DNA from: CAZCGA01 sp964498075
Lineage (GTDB): Bacteria > Desulfobacterota > Binatia > HRBIN30
Length of the DNA: 23,718 bases
Reading direction: 5' to 3'
Assembly (NCBI GenBank): GCA_964498075.1
Contig: CAZCGA010000105.1
Span: 1-23,718 of the forward strand
The translations under genes were made by a program, and so were the position numbers. Each line of letters starts with the position of its first letter. Within the stretch, counting starts at the first letter, position 1. A model generated the notes under the pieces. The model saw nothing but the letters and a program-made list of their open reading frames with translations. It searched no databases and was not told the origin of the DNA. This document shows positions 14,178 to 21,015 of the stretch, piece by piece.

Positions 14178-15434
14178 ATGGAAGGCCAGTACGTCCTGAT
14201 CGGCAACAGCGCCGCGACGCTGGCGGCGATCGACTGGATTCGTAAGTACGACCGCCAGGGCGGCATCATCCTGATCAACCGCGAAGCCGGCGCGGCGTAC
14301 TCGCGCGTCGCCCTGCCGTACTACGTCGCCGGCGAGATGACGTTGGACGACTTGCTCATCCGCCAACCCGCCGACTACGAGAAGCAGGGCGTCGAGTTGG
14401 TTGAGGGTGCCACCGTGACGTCGATCGATGCCGGCTCCGAGCAGGTGGTGCTCTCGGACGGTCGAAAGATCCGCTACCACAAGCTGCTCATCGGCACCGG
14501 CTCGGCGTGCCTGACGCCGCCGATCCGCGGCCTGGAGACGATCACACCGCACTACCTGTGGACACTCGACGATGCGAAGAGCATGCGGGCAGCAGCCGAG
14601 AAGGCGCGCACCGCGGTAGTCATCGGTGGCGGCTTCATCGGCATGCTCGCGGCGGAAGCGTTGCGCAAGCTGAAGATCCGCCTGACCATCGTCGAGATGA
14701 CTCCGCAGCTGCTGCCGCAGCTGTTGGATGTCGAGGGCGGCAAACTCTTCGGCAAGGCGGTGCAGGATGAAGGCGTGACGCTGCAACTCGGGTCGCGTGT
14801 CGAAGCCGTCGCGCCGCAGAACGGCCAGGTCGCCGTGACCCTGAGTGGCGGCGACACCGTCGTGACCGACATGGTGGTCGTCGCGGCCGGCGTGAAGCCG
14901 AACCTGAGCTGCATCGAGAAGGGACCGTGCGCGGTGAACCGCGGCATCCTGGTCGACGAGCGCCTGCAGACGGACTGCACCAACATCTACGCGGCCGGCG
15001 ACTGCGCCGAGGCGAAGGACTTCCTCTCCGACGATCGCACCATCCACGCGATCTGGCCCACCGCGGTTGACCAGGGACGCGTGGCCGGCGCTGCAATGGC
15101 GGGTGCGAAGGTGAAGTATCCGGGCAGTCTGGGAATGAACGTCGTCGAGCTGTTCAAGGTGACGCTGGCGCAGGTGGGCCGTTTCAAGGAAGCGCCGACG
15201 GACGACGTCAAGGTGCTGGGTGGAGGGCAGGGGAGTCTCTACCGCAAGGTCGTGGTTGGTCCCAACGGCGACATCGTTGGCGCGATGTACCTTGGCGACG
15301 GCAACGGCGTCGCCGAGATGGGTGTCATCCACGGCATGATCAAGCGGCGCAGCACGTGGAAGGAATTCGCCGCCCATCCCCAACCGCGGTTCACCTACGC
15401 GACGCTGGTACACGCGGCGGCGCATCACCGGTAG
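14178..15434 (+). CDS. FAD-dependent pyridine nucleotide-disulfide oxidoreductase (AorC/NirB-N-like)
   Basis: 418 residues with two Rossmann folds. The FAD site is at the N-terminus (V-L-I-G-N-S-A-A-T-L-A-A-I, 6-18), the NAD(P)H site at about 147-162 (V-V-I-G-G-G-F-I-G), the connecting L-L-I-G-T-G-S at 103-109 and the FAD-ribityl motif A-A-G-D-C-A at 272-277. No redox-active CxxC is present, as in NADH-dependent reductases of the NirB/rubredoxin-reductase/AorC type that pass electrons to Fe-S proteins. It probably exchanges electrons between NAD(P)H and the adjacent four-cluster ferredoxin, in either direction. The ATG at 14178 has no strong ribosome binding site; coupling to the ferredoxin gene 15 nt upstream may aid translation. 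Confidence 0.9.
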   Translation: MEGQYVLIGNSAATLAAIDWIRKYDRQGGIILINREAGAAYSRVALPYYVAGEMTLDDLLIRQPADYEKQGVELVEGATVTSIDAGSEQVVLSDGRKIRYHKLLIGTGSACLTPPIRGLETITPHYLWTLDDAKSMRAAAEKARTAVVIGGGFIGMLAAEALRKLKIRLTIVEMTPQLLPQLLDVEGGKLFGKAVQDEGVTLQLGSRVEAVAPQNGQVAVTLSGGDTVVTDMVVVAAGVKPNLSCIEKGPCAVNRGILVDERLQTDCTNIYAAGDCAEAKDFLSDDRTIHAIWPTAVDQGRVAGAAMAGAKVKYPGSLGMNVVELFKVTLAQVGRFKEAPTDDVKVLGGGQGSLYRKVVVGPNGDIVGAMYLGDGNGVAEMGVIHGMIKRRSTWKEFAAHPQPRFTYATLVHAAAHHR

Positions 15435-15468
15435 CCGAGCGAGATGAACGACGAACGACGATCGAATT

Positions 15469-15516
15469 CCCTCTCCCGTGAACATCTCCGTGAACGGGGG
15501 AGGGTTAGGGAGGGGG
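15469..15516 (+). repeat. Hairpin and overlapping G-quadruplex motif at the RBS of the MoaD-like gene
   Basis: CCCTCTCCCGT (15469-15479) pairs with ACGGGGGAGGG (15494-15504) in an 11-bp stem with one T-G wobble and a 14-nt loop. The loop region repeats CCGTGAAC (15476-15483 and 15488-15495). The right arm also begins a run of four G-tracts (15496-15500, 15502-15504, 15508-15510, 15512-15516) fitting a quadruplex. The last tract (AGGGGG) is the only plausible Shine-Dalgarno sequence for the ATG at 15527, and it can also pair with CCCC at 15521-15524. It is either a dispersed intergenic repeat or an RNA structure that controls translation. Confidence 0.55.
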
Positions 15517-15526
15517 CCTTCCCCGC

Positions 15527-15769
15527 ATGCGCATCACCGCCAAGTTGCACGGGACACTGAGGAAGTACGTGCCGAAGGGCACGCAAGGAAACGCCACGGT
15601 GGTGGAGGTGCCGGACGGTGCCACCGTCGCCGACGTCGTCGACCGCCTCGGCATCCCGCGCGATCACGCCCGCATGCTGGTCTCCGGCGACGAGCATCTC
15701 GAATCGACGTCGGTGCTGCACGACGGCCAAGAGCTGAACATCTTCCCGCCGCTTGCGGGCGGCGTGTAA
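15527..15769 (+). CDS. MoaD/ThiS-family sulfur carrier-like protein ending in Gly-Gly-Val
   Basis: 80-residue beta-grasp protein: M-R-I-T-A-K-L-H-G-T-L-R-K-Y at the start, a V-P-D-G-A-T-V-A-D-V-V-D-R-L-G-I-P segment typical of MoaD/ThiS, and the C-terminal L-N-I-F-P-P-L-A-G-G-V. Active carriers end in Gly-Gly so that an E1 enzyme can adenylate the terminal carboxylate; here one Val follows. It may need trimming, or may be a structural variant. MoaD-like proteins accompany tungsten aldehyde oxidoreductases in many clusters, and the rhodanese-E1 fusion at 11006 would be the logical activating enzyme. It is 92 nt after the FAD protein; the gap holds the hairpin/G-rich element. Confidence 0.88.
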   Translation: MRITAKLHGTLRKYVPKGTQGNATVVEVPDGATVADVVDRLGIPRDHARMLVSGDEHLESTSVLHDGQELNIFPPLAGGV

Positions 15770-15775
15770 GCAACG

Positions 15776-15951
15776 TCGCTGCGAATGGTCGAAGTGATTG
15801 GCGCTATCGTCACAGTGTGGAGGCGGCCGATCAACGCTCGGCGGGTCAGAACGAGTACCGGCCTGCGCCGGTCGGGCTTGGGAAAGCTGTATTGCCAGAT
15901 CTCGCCGCGGCCTACTCTGGCCACTGCTGGGATCGTTAACGTCTTGGCCAT
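15776..15951 (-). pseudogene. Truncated MazF/PemK-like toxin remnant
   Basis: From ATG 15951 the minus strand encodes a MAKTLTIPAVA leader and then a typical MazF opening: G-R-G-E-I-W, P-D-R-R-R-P-V-L-V-L-T-R and T-V-T-I-A-P-I-T-S-T-I-R (to about residue 58). Full-length toxins have about 100-120 residues. Here similarity ends near 15778, and the frame runs on antisense through the MoaD-like gene with no resemblance to the family. Roughly the second half, including the rest of the RNA-binding face, is missing, so it should be inactive. No intact antitoxin is seen upstream. It marks an old junction beside the MoaD-like gene. Confidence 0.65.
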
Positions 15952-16028
15952 GCGGCGTCTCCGATGATTCTTCGGACCGTCTCAGCCTCACGGTGGCGAC
16001 CGACGGGGTCTTCGACGCTCGCTAACCC

Positions 16029-17174
16029 TCACATCCGGCGCAGCAGGAAGGCGATGTTGTCGTGGAACAGGCCGGGGTTCACGCCGGTGTGGGCGTCGAG
16101 GCCGCGGGCGGTGTAGTCGATGATCGGCGTCGCCGTGCCTTCGGAGTGCGGGTAGTCGCTGCAGCACATGAGTAGATCGGTCCCCCCGAGCTGGCGCACG
16201 ATGTTGCCGGGAGACTCGTACGCGAACGACGAGACACGCACCTGGCGCCGGAAGTAATCGCTCGGTTGTAGGGATAGCTTCGTCTCGCTGCCGTTGATCT
16301 GCGCGGTGAAGGCCGAGGCGCCGTCGAGCATCATCAGATACATCGGCACCCAAATGGCCGACAGCTCGACGATGCCGATGCGCAGGTCCGGGAAGCGTTC
16401 GAGCGTCCCGTTCAAAATGAGATCGGTGCACGCCAGCGCGGCGGCCACGTAAATGAACACCGCAGAGAGCACCGGCACGAAGGCCTCGCGTTCGTCGGTG
16501 TACCAACCATCGGCGAAGGGTCGCGGCTGATCCGCAACGTGGAATACCGGGGTAATCCCATTCGCGCAGAACGCGGCCCAGATGCGGTCGTGTGCGGGGT
16601 GCGACAGCGGCCGGCCGTCAACCAGGGCGGGGGCGATCATCGCCAGGCGGACCCCGGCGCTAGCAAGATCCTTGAGCTGCGCCTCGAGCCAGGCCGGATC
16701 GCGCAGCGTGAGGTGCGCCACCGGATGCAACCGCCCGCGTCCCTCCCGCGCCACCGTCACGCACCAGCGATTCCACGCCGTCATGTTGGCCAGCAGCGCC
16801 GGCAACGCGCTGTGCAGCGTCCGCTCCCAGAGCAAGCCGTAGTTGGGGAACAACACGCCTTCATCGACGCCGAGCTCCGCAAGCTTCGCCAGACGCGCGG
16901 CCGGTTCCCAGTAGTCACGCGGCAACACCTCGTCATAACGCTGCAGCGGCGGCAGCCCCGCTCGGACGCGGCGATGATGCTCGCCGAGCTCAAAGGAACG
17001 GCCGGGGATCTGCACCTCGGCGACGCCGATCTGCCGATCGCGCCAGCAGATCCATGGTGTCCCCGCAACGTCTTCCTTGATGCGCAACGCCTCCGCGCGC
17101 AGCTTCGGATCGATGTGGTCCAGCCACAGCGTGCGTGATTCGTACAAGTGCTGGTCGGAATCGATGATGGCCAT
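16029..17174 (-). CDS. Amidohydrolase family 2 (TIM-barrel, metal-dependent) protein
   Basis: 381 residues, no signal peptide. It has features of the amidohydrolase-2 superfamily (decarboxylases and hydrolases related to ACMSD): an N-terminal D-S-D-Q-H metal motif (Asp7-x-His9), F-P-N-Y-G-L-L at the second strand, H-P-V-A-H-L, P-V-F-H-V-A-D-Q-P, and the C-terminal C-C-S-D-Y-P-H-S-E-G carrying the catalytic aspartate. Proteins of this group are abundant in soil bacteria that degrade aromatic or xenobiotic compounds. The substrate cannot be read from sequence. ATG 17174 is preceded by GCGAGGCG. It is monocistronic as far as can be seen; the 279-bp gap upstream holds a repeat and no gene. Confidence 0.85.
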   Translation of the reverse strand: MAIIDSDQHLYESRTLWLDHIDPKLRAEALRIKEDVAGTPWICWRDRQIGVAEVQIPGRSFELGEHHRRVRAGLPPLQRYDEVLPRDYWEPAARLAKLAELGVDEGVLFPNYGLLWERTLHSALPALLANMTAWNRWCVTVAREGRGRLHPVAHLTLRDPAWLEAQLKDLASAGVRLAMIAPALVDGRPLSHPAHDRIWAAFCANGITPVFHVADQPRPFADGWYTDEREAFVPVLSAVFIYVAAALACTDLILNGTLERFPDLRIGIVELSAIWVPMYLMMLDGASAFTAQINGSETKLSLQPSDYFRRQVRVSSFAYESPGNIVRQLGGTDLLMCCSDYPHSEGTATPIIDYTARGLDAHTGVNPGLFHDNIAFLLRRM

Positions 17175-17283
17175 CGGACGCCTCGCGTTTCCTGGCCAAC
17201 CTATACGGCGCGGCCGAGTGGCGGGTCAAGCACAGCGATGCGAGCGCATTCGCCGGGTCAGCCCCAGGTTCACGGGCAACCCA

Positions 17284-17316
17284 GTCGAAGATGCTTCGAC
17301 AGGCTCAGCACGAACC
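17284..17316. repeat. Palindrome-headed intergenic repeat (REP-like)
   Basis: GTCGAAG-ATG-CTTCGAC (17284-17300) is a perfect 7-3-7 inverted repeat, followed by AGGCTCAGCACGAACC. The TTCGACAGGCTCAGCACGAAC type of sequence recurs between genes in many GC-rich environmental bacteria and looks like a REP-type element. It lies between divergent genes (17175-17453), where no gene or clear promoter was recognised. Confidence 0.45.
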
Positions 17317-17453
17317 GGTGGGCGGCGCCGGTCATCTGATTCCGACGACGGCGTGCCGCGCGCCTCGACTGATCGTGTCGGCGTTCTGAGCCACGCCGAA
17401 TTGTCGTCGGCGTCGCTATTTCATTGATCGCACCGCAGCGCTAACGTCGGGCC

Positions 17454-18995
17454 GTGCGCAACCGCGACACCGACGCCGCCTGGCGCTATCACGACGGCAC
17501 GAAGCACTCGGCCGTCCGCCTGCAAGCGCATCAGCACTATCTGGATTGGGAGATCAAGCCGCTGCCGTTCAAGATCTATCCGCGCATCGAGCCGATTCCG
17601 CTGCCGCGCGAGCTGCCGCGGTCGTCCGTGCCCGCCCTGCATGCGATTGCTGTACGGGACACTCTAGTCGGCGATCAGCCGCGGGTTCTCGACTTGGCGG
17701 CGCTGGCGCGCGTGCTCCACTTCTCCGCCGGCATCACGCGCAAGAAGGTGTATCCTGATGGACAGGAGTACCACTTCCGCGCAGCTGCATGCACCGGCGC
17801 GCTGTACCACGTCGACCTGTACGTGATCTGCGCTGACCTGCCGGATTTGCCGGCAGGCGTCTACCACTTCGGGCCGCACAACTTCGCGCTGCACCGCCTA
17901 CGGGCCGGCGACCACCGCGGCGTGCTTGTGGAGGCCACGGGTGCGGAGCCGTCGGTGCAACATGCGCCCGTCATCATTGCTTGCGCGTCGACCTACTGGC
18001 GCAACAGCTGGAAGTATCAGGCCCGCGCCTATCGTCATTGCTTCTGGGATTGCGGAACCATGCTGGCGAACCTGCTCGCCGTCGCCGCAGCCGATGCGCT
18101 GCCCGCAACGATCGTCGTCGGCTTCGTCGACGAGACGGTCAGCGCCGTGCTCGGTCTGGACCCGCTGCGTGAAGGGCCGCTGGCGTTGGTGACGCTCGGG
18201 CACGATCCGCGTGTTGGCACGGCGGAGCGACCCGCCGTTCCGCCGTTGTCGCCGGAGACGCTGCCGCTGTCGACGCGCGAGGTCGATTATCCCGCAATCC
18301 GTGAGATGCAGGCCGCGTCATCGCTGGAGATGCCCGAGGAAGTGGCTGCCTGGCGGGACGCCGCGGCGCAAGCGCTGGAAGGCAATCGGGCAGGGAAGAT
18401 GTTCCCACTGCTGCCGATCGAGGAGTCGGCGTTGCCGACGGAGAGCATCGACAACCTCATCGTGCGGCGCGGGTCGACGCGCCGGTTTGCGCCCGTGCCG
18501 ATCAGCTTGGCGCACCTGTCGACGATCCTGCAACGGGCGACTCACGGCGTCGTCGCCGACTTCGACGCGGTGGCGAACGACGTGTACCTCATTGTCAACG
18601 CGGTCGAGGGGCTGTCGCCCGGGAGCTATGTGTATCATCGCAACGAGAACGCGATCGAGCTCCTGCGTGCGGGGAGCTTCCGCCGCGAGGCCGGCCTTCT
18701 CGGGCTCGGTCAGGAGCTGCCGGCCGACGCCAGCGTGAACATCTATCTCCTCTGCGATCTTCAACCCGTGCTCGCATGCTTCGGCAACCGCGGCTACCGT
18801 GTTGCCCAGCTCGACGCGGCGATCACCGGCGGCAAGTTCTACCTCGCCGCGTATGCGCTGCGCCTTGGTGCCACGGGGCTGACGTTCTTCGACGACGACG
18901 TCACGGACTTCTTCTCGCCGCACGCCGCGGGCAAGAGCGTGATGTTCCTGGTTGCCGTTGGCGGCGCGAAGAAGGCGTTGCCGCAAGTGGCGTGA
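17454..18995 (+). CDS. SagB-type tandem nitroreductase-fold dehydrogenase
   Basis: 513 residues with two nitroreductase-like domains. The first (about 60-230) has H-F-S-A-G-I-T, F-R-A-A-A-C-T-G-A-L-Y-H-V-D-L-Y and the Y-W-R-N-S-W-K-Y-Q-A-R-A-Y-R-H segment, all typical of SagB-type FMN proteins. The second (about 335-510) begins with V-R-R-G-S-T-R-R-F and ends with A-L-R-L-G-A-T-G-L-T-F-F-D-D-D. SagB of streptolysin S clusters oxidises azolines to azoles on peptides, but many tandem members stand outside such clusters, and no cyclodehydratase or precursor peptide is visible here. The GTG at 17454 lacks a clear ribosome binding site. The stop overlaps a possible GTG of the MFS gene (GTGA, 18992-18995), so the two genes may work together. 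Confidence 0.87.
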   Translation: MRNRDTDAAWRYHDGTKHSAVRLQAHQHYLDWEIKPLPFKIYPRIEPIPLPRELPRSSVPALHAIAVRDTLVGDQPRVLDLAALARVLHFSAGITRKKVYPDGQEYHFRAAACTGALYHVDLYVICADLPDLPAGVYHFGPHNFALHRLRAGDHRGVLVEATGAEPSVQHAPVIIACASTYWRNSWKYQARAYRHCFWDCGTMLANLLAVAAADALPATIVVGFVDETVSAVLGLDPLREGPLALVTLGHDPRVGTAERPAVPPLSPETLPLSTREVDYPAIREMQAASSLEMPEEVAAWRDAAAQALEGNRAGKMFPLLPIEESALPTESIDNLIVRRGSTRRFAPVPISLAHLSTILQRATHGVVADFDAVANDVYLIVNAVEGLSPGSYVYHRNENAIELLRAGSFRREAGLLGLGQELPADASVNIYLLCDLQPVLACFGNRGYRVAQLDAAITGGKFYLAAYALRLGATGLTFFDDDVTDFFSPHAAGKSVMFLVAVGGAKKALPQVA

Positions 18996-19054
18996 ACCTT
19001 CGCGAGTGGCGCGTCAGAGTTGAGGATGTCGCGCTTTCGTGGTGTGAGGAGGAT

Positions 19055-20290
19055 GTGGCGATCTGGAAGTATCGACGCTCGTGGGAACCCTGGCGTCGGA
19101 ATCTGTACGTCCTGTGGGCCATCGAGTTCGCCGCCTTCTCCGGCTTGTCGTTGATCCTGCCGTTCATCCCGCTCTACGTCCGCGAGCTCGGCATCAGCGA
19201 CGTCGCCGACGTCACCCGTTGGAGCGGGCTGCTGCTGTCGGGACCGTTCATGGTGTCGTTCCTGGCGACGCCGATCTGGGGCAACCTCGGCGATCGCTAC
19301 GGGCAGAAGCTGATGGTCGTGCGCGCCTTGGTCGGCAGCGCGGGATGTTACGTCGGCATGGCCTTGGCGGATTCGGTCCAGACCCTCTTCGGCTGGCGGC
19401 TGGCGCTCGGCGGCGTCTCCGGCTTTCTGGCGGCGGGCCTGGCGTTGGTGTCGGTGACGGTGCCCGACGGCCAGCGCGGGTATGCGCTCGGGCTGCTGCA
19501 GTCGGTGGTACCGGCGGCCGGGTTGATCGGCCCGCTGCTCGGTGGCGTCCTCGCCGACCTCATCGGTTACCGCGCCATCTTCTACGTGGTCGGCGGGATC
19601 TGTGCCGTGGGCGGAGTCGTGGCGGCGGCGCTGCTGACGGACGCGCGGAACATGCCTGCACTCACTCCCGCCCGCACCAGTGTCCGCGACAATCTCGGTA
19701 TTGCCTGGCGGCAACGTGATCTGCGTCGCGCCCTGCTGTCCATCATCGTTTCCCAGATGATGATCACCACGCTGCAGCCGATCTTCGTCCTCTACGTCGA
19801 GCAGCTCGGGGTCGAGCCCCGGCTGCTGTCGACGACCACCGGAGTGCTGTTTGCGGCGACGGGGATCACGTCGCTGGTGGCCGCACCGTTGTGGGGACGC
19901 CGCGGTGACCGCCTGGGCTTTCACGGCGCGCTGCGCGTCGCGCTGTTGGGGTCGGCGGCGACACTGCTGCTGCAGGGGCTGGTGACCGACGTCAAGCAGC
20001 TGGCGGCACTGCGGTTCATCTACGGCGGCTTCGTTGCCGGCGTGCTTCCGCCGCTGTTCGGCTTCATCAGCGAAGCCAGCCCCGCCGACCGGCGCGGCGG
20101 GGTCATGGGCCTCACCTCGAGCGCCACGATGCTCGGCAACCTGCTGGGCCCGCTCGCGGGCGGCTTCATCGCGGCGCACGTCGGGCTGCGTCAGGTCTTC
20201 TTCGTGTCGGCGGCGATGCTGCTTGCGGTAAACTGGTACGGCCAACGGCTGGCGCCAGGGGAGAACGAAACCGCCGATGTACGCCGATGA
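19055..20290 (+). CDS. MFS transporter, multidrug-efflux-like (MdtG type)
   Basis: 411 residues, about twelve hydrophobic helices. MFS marks include the first helix (L-W-A-I-E-F-A-A-F-S-G-L-S-L-I-L-P-F-I-P), the loop 2-3 motif G-N-L-G-D-R-Y-G-Q-K and its repeat in the second half (G-R-R-G-D-R-L-G), and a P-A-A-G-L-I-G-P-L-L-G-G motif C typical of proton-coupled exporters. The cargo is unknown. Two starts are possible: GTG 19055, chosen because the basic segment before helix 1 is then short as in relatives, although GGAGG lies only about 3 nt upstream; or GTG 18992, which overlaps the SagB stop (GTGA) and adds 21 residues. The stop codon lies within a 10-nt tandem repeat. Confidence 0.87.
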   Translation: MAIWKYRRSWEPWRRNLYVLWAIEFAAFSGLSLILPFIPLYVRELGISDVADVTRWSGLLLSGPFMVSFLATPIWGNLGDRYGQKLMVVRALVGSAGCYVGMALADSVQTLFGWRLALGGVSGFLAAGLALVSVTVPDGQRGYALGLLQSVVPAAGLIGPLLGGVLADLIGYRAIFYVVGGICAVGGVVAAALLTDARNMPALTPARTSVRDNLGIAWRQRDLRRALLSIIVSQMMITTLQPIFVLYVEQLGVEPRLLSTTTGVLFAATGITSLVAAPLWGRRGDRLGFHGALRVALLGSAATLLLQGLVTDVKQLAALRFIYGGFVAGVLPPLFGFISEASPADRRGGVMGLTSSATMLGNLLGPLAGGFIAAHVGLRQVFFVSAAMLLAVNWYGQRLAPGENETADVRR

Positions 20291-20300
20291 ACGCCGATCG
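20271..20300 (+). repeat. Three tandem 10-nt units over the end of the MFS gene
   Basis: CCGCCGATGT, ACGCCGATGA and ACGCCGATCG follow one another. The repeat supplies the last codons and the TGA stop (20288-20290) of the MFS gene, so the C-terminus (A-D-V-R-R) may have been created by repeat insertion. The gap 20301-20411 holds no recognised gene. Confidence 0.5.
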
Positions 20301-20411
20301 AGGAAGAGACTCCAACGCACGATCCCGCTCCGCCGTGCCTGCGGAGCTCCGGCGGCGGACGCCGACGGGCTTCTGCGTTCGTTGTCGAGTTGAAAATCTC
20401 CGAATGATATC

Positions 20412-20441
20412 TTGACATGGCGGCCGTTCTTCGACTATTTA
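20412..20441 (+). promoter_or_regulatory. Candidate promoter of the lrp-gltB unit
   Basis: A perfect TTGACA (20412-20417) is followed after 18 nt by TATTTA (20436-20441), in an AT-rich island that stands out from the GC-rich surroundings. The distance to the lrp ATG is 25 nt, leaving a very short leader. The -10 match is partial. Confidence 0.5.
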
Positions 20442-20466
20442 TTCGGCTGTAGGTACGGTTTGCCTT

Positions 20467-21012
20467 ATGAAATTAGGGAATCACGAAAACGAACTGGATG
20501 AAATCGACCGCCACATCCTGGCCCTGCTGCAGGAGAACTGTAAGCTGCCGCTGGCCAAGATCGGCGAGCAGGTCGGGCTGTCGGCGCCGTCGGTGATCGA
20601 GCGCATCAAGAAGCTCGAAGACAACCACGTCATTGCCGGCTACCGCGCCATCCTCGATGCGCGCCGCCTCGGTAAGGACGTGACCGCGTTCATCGGCGTG
20701 TCGATCAGCCATCCAAAGCTCATCGGCGAGTTTGAGAAAGAGATCGCCGAGCTCGACGGCGTGCTCGAGTGCCACCACGTCACCGGCCAGCACACGTTGC
20801 TCTTGAAAGTGAAGACGGCGAGCACGTCGTCGCTCGAGGAGCTGATCAGCAAGATCCGCTCGATCGAAGGCGTCGACCGCACGGAGACGATGGTGGTGCT
20901 CTCCACCCATACGGAACGGACGCAGATTCCGATTCACTTCGATGCGACACTCGTTGCCAAGCGGCCGCGCCGCAACGGCGACAAGCGCGCAGTCCACCTC
21001 AAAGGAGTGTGA
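20467..21012 (+). CDS. Lrp/AsnC family transcriptional regulator
   Basis: 181 residues. The N-terminal helix-turn-helix (about 8-60: L-D-E-I-D-R-H-I-L-A-L-L-Q, then V-G-L-S-A-P-S-V-I-E-R-I-K-K-L-E) is followed by the RAM ligand-binding domain (about 75-150: T-A-F-I-G-V-S, then V-L-E-C-H-H-V-T-G-Q-H-T-L-L-L-K-V). These regulators form octamers or dimers that respond to amino acids. The tail of about 25 basic residues (K-R-P-R-R-N-G-D-K-R) is longer than usual. The gene ends 3 nt before gltB; in E. coli Lrp controls the gltBD operon, so this protein probably regulates ammonia assimilation in its own operon. The start is ATG 20467; no strong ribosome binding site is seen. Confidence 0.92.
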   Translation: MKLGNHENELDEIDRHILALLQENCKLPLAKIGEQVGLSAPSVIERIKKLEDNHVIAGYRAILDARRLGKDVTAFIGVSISHPKLIGEFEKEIAELDGVLECHHVTGQHTLLLKVKTASTSSLEELISKIRSIEGVDRTETMVVLSTHTERTQIPIHFDATLVAKRPRRNGDKRAVHLKGV

Positions 21013-21015
21013 GGG

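Noticed and set aside
13728..15485. 585-residue open frame on the minus strand opposite the ferredoxin and FAD oxidoreductase genes
   Set aside because: It is an antisense shadow; the plus-strand genes carry complete cofactor motifs, while this frame shows none. The frames at 6467-8275, 11171-12337 and 12341-13699 (minus) are likewise rejected.
15936..16024. Possible antitoxin tail (charged segment ending in I-I-G-D-A-A-W-P-R-R) overlapping the MazF remnant
   Set aside because: The overlap is typical of toxin-antitoxin pairs, but the segment is too short and matches no antitoxin family convincingly.
17454..18995. Azole-peptide (RiPP) biosynthesis cluster around the SagB-type gene
   Set aside because: There is no YcaO cyclodehydratase, precursor peptide or protease nearby; the neighbours are an amidohydrolase and an MFS transporter.
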